Below are positions 21,743-31,000 of a stretch of DNA of 64,000 nt, in pieces. Each line of letters begins with the position of its first letter. The first letter of the stretch is position 1. Source of the stretch: Trueperella bernardiae (GTDB lineage Bacteria > Actinomycetota > Actinomycetes > Actinomycetales > Actinomycetaceae); NCBI RefSeq assembly GCF_001469025.1, contig NZ_LNIZ01000008.1, forward strand, positions 1-64,000. The letters are read 5' to 3'. The position numbers and the translations under genes were made by a program. The notes under the pieces are model-generated. The model saw only the letters and a program-made list of their open reading frames with translations, was not told the origin of the DNA and made no database searches.

Positions 21743-22765
21743 TTACTTCATGCGCTTGCCGGCCGAGCCCAGTCGCTCAGCGGCCTCGACCACGCGGGCG
21801 GCCATGCCGGCTTCGGCCAGCTTGCCCCAGGTGCGCGGGTCGTACATCTTCTTGTTGCCGACCTCCTGGTCGACCTTGAGGACGCCGTCGTAGTTGCGGA
21901 ACATGTGGTCCACGACCGGGCGGGTGAAGGCGTACTGCGTGTCGGTGTCAACGTTCATCTTGATGACGCCGTTGCGGACAGCGGTGGCGATCTCCTCAGC
22001 GGAGGATCCGGAGCCGCCATGCATGACCAGGTCAAACGGGGACTCCTTGCCGACCTTTGCGCCGACCTCAGCCTGGATCTCACCCAGCAGCTCGGGGCGG
22101 AGCTTCACGTGGCCGGGCTTGTACACGCCGTGGACGTTACCAAAGGTGAGGGCGGTGAGGTAGCGGCCGTTCTCGCCAAGGCCGAGGGCCTCGACAGTCT
22201 TGAGGCCGTCCTCAGCGGTGGTGTACAGCTTCTCGTTGATCTCGCCAACGACGCCGTCTTCCTCGCCACCCACAACGCCGATCTCGATCTCGAGGATGGT
22301 GTTGGACTTCTGCGACAGGGCGAGCAGTTCCTTCGCGATCTCGAGGTTCTCATCGAGCGGCACGGCGGAGCCGTCCCACATGTGCGACTGGAAGAACGGC
22401 TCACGGCCAGCGGCGACTTCCTGCGCGGACAGCTCCATGATGGGGCGGATCCACGAGTCGATGTTCTGCTTGGCACAGTGGTCGGTATGCAGGGCGATCG
22501 TCACGTCGTAATTCTTGGCGACCTCACGAGCGTACGCGGCCAGGCCGAGCGAACCAGCCACGCGATCCTTGATCGTGGAACCGGAGGCGTACTCGGCGCC
22601 GCCAACGGAAACCTGGATAATGCCGTCCGACTCAGCCTCAGCGAAGCCGCGGATGGCTGCCGTGAGGGTCTGCGAGGACGTCACGTTAATTGCCGGGTAG
22701 GCGAACTTGTTGGCCTTCGCCCGATCCAGCATCTCGTCATAAACTTCACGCGTTGCGATACCCAC
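21743..22765 (-). CDS. fba: Class II fructose-bisphosphate aldolase
   Basis: The 340-residue class IIa aldolase cleaves fructose-1,6-bisphosphate in glycolysis. Zinc and catalytic motifs visible are IALHTDHCAK, the glutamate-rich EIEIGVVGGEEDG, and LVMHGGSGSS. The opening MGIATREVYDEMLDRAKANK is typical of actinobacterial Fba. It is monocistronic. Confidence 0.95.
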   Translation of the reverse strand: MGIATREVYDEMLDRAKANKFAYPAINVTSSQTLTAAIRGFAEAESDGIIQVSVGGAEYASGSTIKDRVAGSLGLAAYAREVAKNYDVTIALHTDHCAKQNIDSWIRPIMELSAQEVAAGREPFFQSHMWDGSAVPLDENLEIAKELLALSQKSNTILEIEIGVVGGEEDGVVGEINEKLYTTAEDGLKTVEALGLGENGRYLTALTFGNVHGVYKPGHVKLRPELLGEIQAEVGAKVGKESPFDLVMHGGSGSSAEEIATAVRNGVIKMNVDTDTQYAFTRPVVDHMFRNYDGVLKVDQEVGNKKMYDPRTWGKLAEAGMAARVVEAAERLGSAGKRMK

Positions 22766-22983
22766 GTGTGCTCCTTTTGCGTTGGAAATCTAACGCCCCA
22801 ATTATCTCACGGATTTGGTAAAGCGTATAGCCAATTGGTCCCCGGCTTAATCATTTCCGACGACGTCGTGGCCCGCCTTTCGTCCGTTTCCGCGCGTCGT
22901 CGTTGTTTGACGACGGCCCGGCCCGTCGCACCTGTAACACCTCCCACCGGGGCGAGGCGTGCGCGTAGGATCGGGGCGAGGGG

Positions 22984-23814
22984 ATGGTCATGGTTATTTC
23001 TGATCCGGTCGAGGCGGCTGAGGAGCTTGCGCGGGCGATGCGCGGGAGGCGCACGCTCGCAATCACGGGCGCGGGGGTGTCCACCGATTCCGGGCTGCCG
23101 GACTATCGGGGGCAGGGCACCACGGAGAAGCCGTCGATTACCTACGACATGTTCGTGGCCGACCCCATGTGGCAACGCTGGGTGTGGCAGCGCAATCACG
23201 AGACGTGGCGCCAGTTCGAGGCGCTAAAGCCCTCCGGTGCTCACGTTGCCATCGCCCGGTTGGAGGAGGCGGGGGCGGTGACCGGGGTTGCCACGCAAAA
23301 CATCGACGGCCTGCACACCAAAGCCGGGAGCAGGAGCGTGTGGGAGCTACACGGGTCGTTCGCGCGGGTGCACTGCCTCGACTGCGGCGCCCGCTTCCCG
23401 CGCGGCGAATACGCCGCCTACCTCGAGGCACTCAACCCCGGCTGGCCGCAGTACGACCGCGACCCCGCCGTGCTCGCCACCGCCGACCGCGCCGAGGCCG
23501 AGGCCTCTACTTTCCGCGTGGCGCCCTGCCCGGTGTGCGGAGGGCTGGTCAAGCCGGATGTCGTCTTCTTCGGGGAGTCCCTGCCCACCTCGATGGGCGA
23601 CGCGATGGGCGCCGCCCGCGACTGCGAGGTTGCGCTCGTGGCCGGTTCCTCGCTCGTGGTCAGCACGGGCATGTGGATCGTACGCCAGGCCTACGCGGCC
23701 GGCGCCACGCTCGCCATCATCAACTACGGCCCCACCGCCGCCGATCCCCTCGCCGACATCCGCATCGACGCCGGAGTCTCACCCACACTAAGCGCCCTCG
23801 CCGACCTGTTATAA
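22984..23814 (+). CDS. NAD-dependent protein deacylase (Sir2 family)
   Basis: The 276 residues carry sirtuin motifs in order: GAGVSTDSGLPDYRG (NAD binding), TQNIDGLHTKAG and the catalytic histidine in WELHGS. Two CxxC pairs (CLDCG and CPVCGG) bind zinc, and VVFFGESLP and AGSSLVVSTGM follow. It removes acyl groups from lysines with NAD. The insert between the zinc pairs is long, as in class II-like sirtuins. A second ATG lies two codons in, at 22990. A strong terminator follows the stop. Confidence 0.9.
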   Translation: MVMVISDPVEAAEELARAMRGRRTLAITGAGVSTDSGLPDYRGQGTTEKPSITYDMFVADPMWQRWVWQRNHETWRQFEALKPSGAHVAIARLEEAGAVTGVATQNIDGLHTKAGSRSVWELHGSFARVHCLDCGARFPRGEYAAYLEALNPGWPQYDRDPAVLATADRAEAEASTFRVAPCPVCGGLVKPDVVFFGESLPTSMGDAMGAARDCEVALVAGSSLVVSTGMWIVRQAYAAGATLAIINYGPTAADPLADIRIDAGVSPTLSALADLL

Positions 23815-23816
23815 AC

Positions 23817-23850
23817 GGCGGGCGGAGGGGGACCGGCCCCTCCGCCCGCC
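23817..23850 (+). terminator. GC-rich hairpin after the sirtuin gene
   Basis: A 14-bp perfect stem (23817-23830 with 23837-23850) with loop GACCGG lies directly after the stop. It lacks a T run, so it may need Rho or act as an L-shaped terminator. Confidence 0.65.
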
Positions 23851-24053
23851 TCCCGGCCAACCGGCACCAGCTCCCCCAGCGGGCCGGCACCCGAGCCGCT
23901 TCGAGGACCGACGTCCCAGCGTGGGCCAGCGTCGTCGTCGTGAAAACAAACAGCAGGTAAACAACACGCAACAAGGCCGAGAGGGGTTTTGGCGCATAGC
24001 GAACCGCCAATTAGTCTTGAACCGTCAGTCGTTTGCGCATGAAAGGCATGATG

Positions 24054-25688
24054 ATGGCCGACCCCAAGGGCGCCCAAGCAAAAATCGAGCTCCCCAGTCT
24101 TCCACAAGGCGTCAGCCCCGCCACCCAACAGGAAAACAACACCCCCTGGCATCTCTTCTTCGGTGGAATGCTCGCCATCACCCTGGTCGTCTTCGCCCTG
24201 TGGTCCAAAGACTACGTAGGCAACGCCAGCTGGCTCATCCTCGGCGCCACCATCATCTTCGCCTTTTTCATGGCGTTTAACATCGGCGGCAACGACGTCG
24301 CCAACTCGTTCGGCACCTCCGTGGGCGCCGGCACACTCTCCCTCAAGCAGGCGCTCGTCATCGCCGCGATCTTCGAAGTGTCCGGCGCGGTCATCGCCGG
24401 CGGCGAGGTGACCGATACGGTCCGCTCCGGGATCGTCGACCTCAACGCGATCAGCGGACTCGACCCCCTCGAATTCGCCTACATCATGATGGCCTCCCTC
24501 CTCGGTGCCGCCACCTGGCTCCTCCTCGCCACCCGCATGGGCTGGCCCGTCTCCACCACCCACTCGATCGTGGGCGGCATCGTCGGCGCTGCCCTCGCGG
24601 TCGGCTTCATCACCGGCAAGGGCGGCTGGTCCATGGTACAATGGGGACAGGTCGGCCAAATTGCCATCTCCTGGGTGCTCTCACCCGTACTCGGCGGCAT
24701 CGTCTCCTACATCCTCTTCCGTGGCATCAAGAGCTCCATCCTGAGCTACAATGAAGCCGCCGAGATTCAGCTCGAAGCCGTCCGTGCTCAAAAGAAGGAA
24801 CTCAAGGCCCGCCACCGCGAACTTTTCGAGCAGATGAGCGAAAAGGATCAAAAGAGCTACACCAACGCCCTCACCCGCGACCTCGCCGCCATGCGCGAAG
24901 AAGATTGGGAAGTCGAAGACCTCGAATCCTCCTACTTCAAGGAACTCCACCAAATCCAGGTGGAGAAGGAACTCATCGAACCGCGCCGCGCCATCGAAAC
25001 CTGGATCCCACTACTCGCCGCCGGTGGCTCCCTGATCATCTCCGGCATGATGCTCTTCAAGGGCCTCAAGAACCTCCACCTCGGCATGACCAACGTGGGC
25101 AACCTGCTCATCATGGGCATGATCGCGGCCGTGGTCTACATGTCGGTCTACATCTTCTCCCGCACCATGAAGAAGAAGAACCTCGAGCGCTCCACCTTCC
25201 TCCTCTTCTCCTGGATGCAGGTATTCACCGCGTCGGCCTTCGCGTTCTCGCACGGCTCGAACGACATCGCCAACGCGCTCGGCCCGTTCGTGGCCGTGCT
25301 CGACGTGCTCAAGACCGGAGCAATCGTGGAGAAGTCGACCGTGCCCGTGGCCGTCATGGTCTCGATGGGCATCGCGCTCATCGCCGGCCTGTGGTTCATC
25401 GGCCGCTACGTCATACGGACCGTCGGCTCCGGCCTCACGGAGATGCACCCGGCGTCCGGCTTCTCCGCCGAGCTGTCCGCCGCGGCCGTCGTCATGGGCG
25501 CCTCCCTGCTGGGCCTGCCCGTGTCCTCCACACACATCCTCATCGGCGCGGTGCTCGGCATCGGCATGGTCAACCGCAACACCGACTGGGGTCTCATGAA
25601 ACCGATTGGCCTGGCGTGGGTGCTCACGCTGCCGGTGTCGGCGGCCATTGCGGCGGCCACGGTGTCCGTGATCCGGCTGATTTTCTAG
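24054..25688 (+). CDS. PiT-family inorganic phosphate transporter
   Basis: This ~545-residue membrane protein has the two PHO4 half signatures: [20 protein letters not shown] near the N-terminus and [19 protein letters not shown] in the second half. A cytoplasmic charged region of roughly 100 residues lies between them (helical, with [15 protein letters not shown]). It imports phosphate, probably with a cation. The frame has starts at 24033, 24039, 24048, 24051 and 24054; the last follows AAAGG at 7 bp. No phoU-like gene is adjacent. Confidence 0.88.
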   Translation: MADPKGAQAKIELPSLPQGVSPATQQENNTPWHLFFGGMLAITLVVFALWSKDYVGNASWLILGATIIFAFFMAFNIGGNDVANSFGTSVGAGTLSLKQALVIAAIFEVSGAVIAGGEVTDTVRSGIVDLNAISGLDPLEFAYIMMASLLGAATWLLLATRMGWPVSTTHSIVGGIVGAALAVGFITGKGGWSMVQWGQVGQIAISWVLSPVLGGIVSYILFRGIKSSILSYNEAAEIQLEAVRAQKKELKARHRELFEQMSEKDQKSYTNALTRDLAAMREEDWEVEDLESSYFKELHQIQVEKELIEPRRAIETWIPLLAAGGSLIISGMMLFKGLKNLHLGMTNVGNLLIMGMIAAVVYMSVYIFSRTMKKKNLERSTFLLFSWMQVFTASAFAFSHGSNDIANALGPFVAVLDVLKTGAIVEKSTVPVAVMVSMGIALIAGLWFIGRYVIRTVGSGLTEMHPASGFSAELSAAAVVMGASLLGLPVSSTHILIGAVLGIGMVNRNTDWGLMKPIGLAWVLTLPVSAAIAAATVSVIRLIF

Positions 25689-25758
25689 GCCGGCAAGGGG
25701 CAACCCCATCCCTTCGTGGCCCTGCCCGGCCCGGTTGAGTGACCGCGTTTGAATTTAC

Positions 25759-25812
25759 TGGACGAATCCGGGGCGATCTTCTTATATGAGGAGATCGCCC
25801 CGGATTCGTCCA
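25759..25812 (+). repeat. Palindromic element, copy 2
   Basis: A 54-nt palindrome (TGGACGAATCC ... GGATTCGTCCA) lies 70 bp after the phosphate transporter stop, followed by AAAATTTTTTAA. Its centre is CTTCTTATATGAGGAG. Together with copy 3 it brackets the AbiEi/DUF559 gene. Confidence 0.85.
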
Positions 25813-25947
25813 AAATTTTTTAATGGGGCCTCTGGGAACGCGGCCGGTCGGGGGAAAAGCTATCCACGGCCAGCCCAAGAGCGCGCTGTATCCACATTTC
25901 GCCCAATCGGCGGAATCGGATTTACCGCAACAGTCCACACTTGAAGG

Positions 25948-26955
25948 ATGTTGAACAATACCCCATCTGAACGGGGCGGGGCGCTCCGGCGGGCCGCCCC
26001 GCCCGCAACCGACGAACCCGCCTGGCTGGCAAACCCGCCAAAGTTCTTCGACCCGCCGGACTGGCACGTGCCGCCCGAGGACTGGTACCCCGAGCAGGAG
26101 AACAAGTCACCGCTGTGGACACCGCAGTCCGCTCGCAAAGAGTTTGGCCTGGTCACGCAGGCCGATCTCAAGACCATGGGCTACACCTCCCACTACGCCA
26201 TTTCCAAAGCAGTCAAGGCCGGCCGGTTTCAACGCCTCAGGCATGGAGTCTATGCCCTGCCACGCGCGGATCCCGACGCGATCCGCGCGGTCAAACTCGG
26301 CGGGGCCATCGCGTGCGAAAGTGCCTGCAGGCGCTACGGCATATGGGTACCACACCAGGGCTTGCACATGGCAGTTCAGCGCAATCAGACAACATCCCGC
26401 CCGCAAGGCGTCACCATTCACAGCCAGCGCGACGCGCCCAGTCTCATCCCCACTCCTCGGGAGGCGGTGGCACAAGTGCTGCGTTTTCACGATGCGGAGA
26501 CCGGCCTTATGGCACTGGAGTCGGCGCTCAACAAGGGGCTGATCGAGATGGTGGAGGTGGGCAACCTGATCCAAGACCTCTCCGTCAACAAGCAGGCTGT
26601 CCTGCGGCGGGCGTCGCCATTCTCCGAGTCCGGCCTCGAGACCCGGGTGAGGCTCTTCCTCCTCTCGAACCGGGTGCACGTGCAACCACAGGTCTACATC
26701 CCGTCGGTGGGCCGAGTGGATATGGTAGCCGGCGGCTCCCTGATCCTAGAATGCAACGGCGACCTCGCCCACTCGACCAAGGAACAGCGCAACCGCGACT
26801 ACATCCGGATCCAGAACGCCCGGCTACTCGGGTATGAAACGGTTTCGCTCAGCTACGCCCAGATTTTCTGGCAATGGGAGGAGACACAGGCCTATTTGCT
26901 GGCCCTCATCCGCCAACGGAGGCATCTCAAGCCGCCGATCCCACTGAGGCGTTGA
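25948..26955 (+). CDS. AbiEi-like winged-helix plus DUF559 (PD-(D/E)XK-like) protein
   Basis: The 335 residues have an N-terminal Pro/Trp-rich tail. About residues 68-110 form an AbiEi-type winged-helix/PSK domain (LVTQADLKTMGYTSHYAISK, RLRHGVYALP). The C-terminal part, about 235-325, resembles DUF559/Vsr-like nucleases: GRVDMVAGGSLILECNG, then HSTKEQRNRDY and LLGYETVSLSYAQI. The usual E-x-D/K is E-C-N here, so catalysis is uncertain. AbiEi proteins are antitoxin repressors, and this fused form is common in actinobacteria without a partner toxin. None is seen beside it. It sits alone between two near-identical palindromes. Confidence 0.7.
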   Translation: MLNNTPSERGGALRRAAPPATDEPAWLANPPKFFDPPDWHVPPEDWYPEQENKSPLWTPQSARKEFGLVTQADLKTMGYTSHYAISKAVKAGRFQRLRHGVYALPRADPDAIRAVKLGGAIACESACRRYGIWVPHQGLHMAVQRNQTTSRPQGVTIHSQRDAPSLIPTPREAVAQVLRFHDAETGLMALESALNKGLIEMVEVGNLIQDLSVNKQAVLRRASPFSESGLETRVRLFLLSNRVHVQPQVYIPSVGRVDMVAGGSLILECNGDLAHSTKEQRNRDYIRIQNARLLGYETVSLSYAQIFWQWEETQAYLLALIRQRRHLKPPIPLRR

Positions 26956-26962
26956 AATTATC

Positions 26963-27016
26963 TGGACGAATCCGGGGCGATCTTCTTATATGAGGAGATC
27001 GCCCCGAATTCGTCCA
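26963..27016 (+). repeat. Palindromic element, copy 3
   Basis: This 54-nt palindrome begins 7 bp after the AbiEi/DUF559 stop and is followed by AAAAGTTTTTAATC. Its left arm is identical to copy 2, and the right arm has one change (CCCCGAATTCG). It lies between convergent genes. Confidence 0.85.
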
Positions 27017-27083
27017 AAAGTTTTTAATCGGCCGGGGCGGGTGAGGCCTCAGCAGGGGCGGGCGCCGGCTCGGCGGCGCCGGA

Positions 27084-27548
27084 TCAGCCGGCCGAGAGGC
27101 GGCGACGCAGCTCCTCCAGGATGGGCAGGTCGGCCGGTGCCCACTCCACATCCATCAGCTCGTCGGCCCCGAGCCAGCGCACCTGCGCGTGCTCCGTCAG
27201 CCGCGGCTGACCCTCCAACCTGCACAAATACGCGTCCAGGATGACCCGGCCGAAGGAGTAGTCGTAGACTCCGCGGCCCACAAATTCCCCGACCTCCACC
27301 TCCGCCAGCAGCTCTTCGCGCACCTCGCGCGCCAGCGCCTCCCGCGGGGTCTCCCCCGGCTCGACCTTCCCGCCCGGGAACTCCCAGTACCCGGCCATGT
27401 TCTTCCCCGGCCCGCGCTGGGCCGCCAGAATCTGGGCACCGCGCCTAGCCTCGCGCCCAGCCCCCTTTCCGGCTCCCGTGCCCGCCGGGTCCGCCTCCGG
27501 GTCAGCCTCCCGCCAGAACACAGCCCCGACCACGTGAATCTCTTTCAC
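27084..27548 (-). CDS. MutT-like Nudix hydrolase
   Basis: The 154 residues include a complete Nudix box running from GGKVEPGETPREA to REVREELL, preceded by MAGYWEFPGG. The N-terminus EIHVVGAVFW and the ending WAPADLPILEELRR are typical of MutT/8-oxo-dGTPase-like proteins, which clean the nucleotide pool. The GTG at 27548 has AGGGAG upstream and lies 10 bp after the TrmH gene, so it is third in an operon. An insert of about 25 small residues precedes the core. The substrate is not proved. Confidence 0.83.
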   Translation of the reverse strand: MKEIHVVGAVFWREADPEADPAGTGAGKGAGREARRGAQILAAQRGPGKNMAGYWEFPGGKVEPGETPREALAREVREELLAEVEVGEFVGRGVYDYSFGRVILDAYLCRLEGQPRLTEHAQVRWLGADELMDVEWAPADLPILEELRRRLSAG

Positions 27549-27558
27549 CGTCTCCCTC

Positions 27559-28245
27559 TCATTCTCCGGCCCCAGCCCCCAACGGCCGGTGTCGCCGCAC
27601 CCACTCGTGCTGAGCGATGGCCGCGGCGGCGGCCACGTTGAGCGAGCGCGTGGACCCAAACTGTGGGATGTACACTGCCCGCGGGCACACGGCCCGCAGC
27701 TCATCAGAGATGCCCACGGATTCTTGCCCGAACACCAGCACGGCCTTCTCGGGCAGGTCGGCGGTTTCGATGGGTTCGGTGTCGCCGGTGTTGTCCACGG
27801 CCACGAGCGTGTAGCCGACCTCCCGTGCCCAGTCCGCGAGCGCGGCCGCGTCGGGCCGGTGGTAGATGTTGAGGTACCGGTCGGTGACAAGCGCCCCGCG
27901 CCGGTTCCATTTTCTGCGCCCGACGATGTGGACGCCACCCACGTTGAATGCATTGCCTGTGCGCACGATCGACCCGATGTTGAGGTCGTGCTCGAGGTTT
28001 TCGATCGCCACATGCAGCGCCGATCTGCTCTTCTCCAGCTCGGCGTGGATCGCCTCCACGCGCCAGTAGCGGAAGCGGTCGGTGACGTTGCGCCGGTCGC
28101 CGGCGGCGAGCAACTCGGGGTCGTAGCGGGGGTCGTCGGGTACCGGTTCGCCGGGGTGCTCCTCGGCCCACGGCCCGACCCCCACGATTCCCCCGATCTT
28201 CTCTCCGTTTCCCCAGGTCAGGAAGCCGTGTGGATCGTCGGCCAT
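27559..28245 (-). CDS. TrmH/SpoU-family RNA methyltransferase
   Basis: The 228 residues carry the SPOUT knot motifs NIGSIVRTGNAFNVGGVHIV (motif 1), VLVFGQESVGISDEL (motif 2) and STRSLNVAAAAAI (motif 3). These enzymes 2'-O-methylate tRNA or rRNA using SAM. A similar gene lies beside an OPRT gene in mycobacteria, as here. It overlaps the end of the upstream OPRT-like gene by 28 bp. The exact RNA target is unknown. Confidence 0.85.
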   Translation of the reverse strand: MADDPHGFLTWGNGEKIGGIVGVGPWAEEHPGEPVPDDPRYDPELLAAGDRRNVTDRFRYWRVEAIHAELEKSRSALHVAIENLEHDLNIGSIVRTGNAFNVGGVHIVGRRKWNRRGALVTDRYLNIYHRPDAAALADWAREVGYTLVAVDNTGDTEPIETADLPEKAVLVFGQESVGISDELRAVCPRAVYIPQFGSTRSLNVAAAAAIAQHEWVRRHRPLGAGAGE

Positions 28246-28754
28246 TTGGCCTCCCCCAGGTCAGAGGCCTCAAAGAGTGCCAGTTCCACGACGCCGTCCC
28301 CGCCCGCCGCGCCCACGCCTTCCGCTCCGGTCGCGCCCACGTCTTCCGCTCCGGCCGCCCCAACGACGACGGCCACACCCGCCACCTTCGGTCCCTCATC
28401 CGGCCCACCAGCAGCCAGCTCCCCCGGCACCCGGGCCGAGTCAAATCCCACCACGACAACCGGCCCGTCGATCGCGGGCCGCGCCACGGCGTCGTCGATC
28501 AGGAAAGCGTCGAGGTATTGGCCGCGCGCGGCGGCGGCGTGGAGGATAGCGGTGGCGATGGCGAGCGCGAGCGGCCCCTCGCCACCGACGGCTTCGATGT
28601 TGCCGGGGCCGAGCCCGGCTTCTTCGAGTAGGTCGAGCATGGCGTGGCCGAGGAGGGGCGCGGCTTCGCGGTGGAGTGTGGCGGTGAGGGGGTCGAGTTC
28701 GCGCAGGTGATCGGCAAGGCGCGCTTTGGGTGCGTCGTTAATGTCCATGCTCAC
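28218..28754 (-). CDS. OPRT-like protein lacking the PRPP motif (degenerate PyrE paralogue)
   Basis: The 178 residues resemble the N-terminal two-thirds of actinobacterial orotate phosphoribosyltransferase-like proteins: LDPLTATLHREAAPLLGHAM, then GGEGPLALAIATAILHAAA and LDAFLIDDAVARPAIDGPVV. The PRPP-binding VLVVEDVVTTGGS block is absent and is replaced by an Ala/Gly/Val-rich stretch. A complete pyrE exists at 53418-53987, so this copy is not needed for UMP synthesis and is probably non-catalytic or decaying. The family assignment is by resemblance only. Confidence 0.55.
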   Translation of the reverse strand: MSMDINDAPKARLADHLRELDPLTATLHREAAPLLGHAMLDLLEEAGLGPGNIEAVGGEGPLALAIATAILHAAAARGQYLDAFLIDDAVARPAIDGPVVVVGFDSARVPGELAAGGPDEGPKVAGVAVVVGAAGAEDVGATGAEGVGAAGGDGVVELALFEASDLGEAKWPTIHTAS

Positions 28755-28763
28755 AGCATACGA

Positions 28764-28839
28764 CTACGGGGTGCGGAGCACGGCAACGGGGTCGCGGTGG
28801 GAGGCCCACACGGCGGGGAGGAGTCGCTTGGCTAACATG
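28764..28839 (-). pseudogene. Remnant of the C-terminus of an FtsX-like ABC permease
   Basis: The short frame reads MLAKRLLPAVWASHRDPVAV, then LRTP and a stop. That resembles the conserved end of FtsX/MacB-type permeases (arginine-rich turn, then DPVxxLR). No permease body precedes it; an unrelated remnant frame abuts. It looks like a deletion scar, though 24 codons are weak evidence. Confidence 0.35.
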
Positions 28840-29304
28840 TCACTGGCCGTAATAGTACTGGGCGAGCGGCAACGCCGGGCACGCAGCGTACAGATTCCGC
28901 GCAGTCTCGCTTCCATCCACGAATCGGTTGCGGGCCGCGGGCGACCACGCGTCGCCGCTGTGCGCATCATCGAAACTGGCGATCCAGGCCTCCTTGCTGG
29001 GCGGCTCCTGGAGGAACTCCACTCCCTGAGCCTTCGCACATGGGACGAAGAAGCTGGTGTAGCACTCGTACTTGACGGCGCGTTGCTCGGGCGTTTCCTC
29101 GGGGTAGGCACGGGGTCGGGAGCGTATTCGGCGTAGCAGATCCAGAACTGCGTCCGAGTGGCGTCGCTGAGGTCTTCCCAGTGAATGCCCGGCCATCGGC
29201 CGACAGCTCGGCGGGGTATCCGGCCTCGTCAGCCCCTCGTTGCGCTGGTGGCCGGCGAGTTCCAGCTCTGAAGTCAACATTGGCACATCTGTGCCGCAGG
29301 CCAC
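28840..29304 (-). pseudogene. Frameshifted remnant of a cysteine-containing secreted or lipoprotein gene
   Basis: No single frame gives a convincing protein, but plausible segments follow each other in three frames: DEAGYPAELSADGRAF, GIHWEDLSDATRTQFWICYA, and then AYPEETPEQRAVKYECYTSF to the stop. This pattern suggests a gene broken by several frameshifts. The last frame is open for 154 codons. The product is unknown; the spaced cysteines and aromatic residues resemble actinobacterial lipoproteins encoded beside ABC exporters. Confidence 0.45.
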
Positions 29305-29328
29305 AGAGAATTTTGGGAGGCCCCGCGG

Positions 29329-30096
29329 TCAGGCCCCGTCACGGCCGGATAGGCCCGGCCCGGCCACCTTCCGCACGAGCGCGCGCGGCATCAGCTTCAC
29401 GACGCCGGCCGCTGCCTTATAGAGAGGAGTGGGCGTGACGAGCACCCGGCCACGCCGGGCCGCCGCGAGCGCCGCGCCGACCACCTGGGCGGGCTGGGCG
29501 AAGACGACGTCGGGCCACTGGCTGGAGTCGACGTGGGAGCGTTCGTGGAACTCGGTGCGGATGAGGCCGGGGGTGACGGCGGTGGCAGTGACGCCTGTGC
29601 CGGCGAGCTCGGCGGCGAGCCCCTCGGTGAACGTGCGCACCCAGGCTTTGTGCGCCGAGTAGGTGCCTTGCGCGGTGAGGGCTGTCATGGAGGAGACGTT
29701 GATGATGGCACCGCGGCCGCGGGCCTTCATGGACGCGGCCGCGGCGTGCGACAGGACGAGCACGGCCCTCACCATGACGTCCAGCCCGGCGAGCTCCCGC
29801 TCGAGCGAGCCGCCCACGAAGTCCTGCCCGAGCCCGAATCCCGCGTTGTTGACCACCAGCGCCACCGACGACGACGTTATCCGCGCCGCGACCCGACCCA
29901 CGGCGTCGTGATCGGCGAGGTCGGCGGGGAGGACCTCCACGCGTACCCCGAACTCGGCGCGCAGCTGCCCCGCCACGTCCTCGAGGCAGGAGGCGTTGCG
30001 GGCGACGAGGATGAGGTCGTGGCCGGAGGCGGCGAGCTGGCGGGCGAATTCGCGGCCGAGGCCGGCGGAGGCGCCGGTGATGAGTGCGGTGGTCAT
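29329..30096 (-). CDS. Short-chain dehydrogenase/reductase
   Basis: The 255 residues are a classical SDR: GASAGLGREFARQL (cofactor binding), VNNAGFG, the catalytic serine in INVSSMTALTAQG, and YSAHK with the active-site Tyr and Lys. The C-terminal part (LYKAAAGVVKLMPRALVRKV) matches the DltE-like/YqjQ group that acts on lipophilic or sugar substrates. The substrate is unknown. It is monocistronic and divergent from xth by 54 bp. Confidence 0.85.
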   Translation of the reverse strand: MTTALITGASAGLGREFARQLAASGHDLILVARNASCLEDVAGQLRAEFGVRVEVLPADLADHDAVGRVAARITSSSVALVVNNAGFGLGQDFVGGSLERELAGLDVMVRAVLVLSHAAAASMKARGRGAIINVSSMTALTAQGTYSAHKAWVRTFTEGLAAELAGTGVTATAVTPGLIRTEFHERSHVDSSQWPDVVFAQPAQVVGAALAAARRGRVLVTPTPLYKAAAGVVKLMPRALVRKVAGPGLSGRDGA

Positions 30097-30150
30097 GGGT
30101 TGAGTCTAGCGGGAGAAAAACTTGTCGGAGGCTCACTGTAGGCTGGGGTC

Positions 30151-30975
30151 ATGAAGTTAGCGACATGGAATATCAACTCGGTTCGCGCCCGCGCGGACCG
30201 CGCCGTGGAGGTGCTCGCGCGCCATGACCTGGACGTGCTCGCCCTGCAGGAAATCAAGTGCAAGCCTGAGCAGTTCCCCCTCGAACCCTTCCGCGAGGCG
30301 GGCTACGAGGTGGCGTTGCACGGCCTCAATCAGTGGAACGGCGTGGCAATCGTGTCGCGGGTGGGGCTGGAGGGCGTGCGCACGGCGTTCCCCGGCCAAC
30401 CCGGCTTTGCCAAGGGCGCGCCCAGCGAGGGGCTGTTCATTGCCGGCGACGTCGAAGCCCGGGCTCTCGGCACCACCTGCGGCAGCACTGGGCTCAGCTC
30501 AGGCGTGGAGGTCTGGAGCCTGTACGTTCCCAACGGGCGGGCTGTTGGAGACCCTCACTATCACTACAAGCTGGCATGGCTGGCTGCGCTGAAAGACGCG
30601 ATGGCCGCCCGGCTGGTGGAGGATCCGGAGGCGAAGATCGCCCTGGTCGGGGACTGGAACGTCATTCCCACCGATGCGGATGTGTGGGACACGAGCGCCA
30701 CCGGCGGCCTGTACCTGAGTGAGCCGGAGCGGGAGGCGTTCTTCGCTTTCGAGCAGGCGGGATTCGTGGAGGTCACGCGGGGGCGGGTCACGAATTACAC
30801 GTTCTGGGACTACCAGCAACTGCGCTTCCCCAAGAACGAGGGGATGCGGATCGACTACATCTATGCCTCACCGGCCTTGGCGGGCACCGTCACCTCCGCC
30901 GCGATCGACCGGGATGAGCGCAAGGGAAAGGGGGCCTCGGACCACGTGCCCGTCATCGTAGAGTTCGCGCTGTAG
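30151..30975 (+). CDS. xth: Exodeoxyribonuclease III
   Basis: The 274 residues form an exonuclease-endonuclease-phosphatase fold enzyme that cuts at abasic sites and digests 3' ends in base-excision repair. Motifs are KLATWNINSVRARADR, the metal-binding glutamate in LALQEIKCK, GDWNVIPTDADVWD, GMRIDYIYAS and the catalytic histidine in SDHVPVIVEF. Length is normal. Confidence 0.93.
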   Translation: MKLATWNINSVRARADRAVEVLARHDLDVLALQEIKCKPEQFPLEPFREAGYEVALHGLNQWNGVAIVSRVGLEGVRTAFPGQPGFAKGAPSEGLFIAGDVEARALGTTCGSTGLSSGVEVWSLYVPNGRAVGDPHYHYKLAWLAALKDAMAARLVEDPEAKIALVGDWNVIPTDADVWDTSATGGLYLSEPEREAFFAFEQAGFVEVTRGRVTNYTFWDYQQLRFPKNEGMRIDYIYASPALAGTVTSAAIDRDERKGKGASDHVPVIVEFAL

Positions 30976-31000
30976 CGGACGTAGCTGCGCGGCCAGCGCG

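Noticed and set aside
25948-26955. Complete AbiE abortive-infection system
   Set aside because: Only an AbiEi-like domain is present. No AbiEii nucleotidyltransferase lies beside it.
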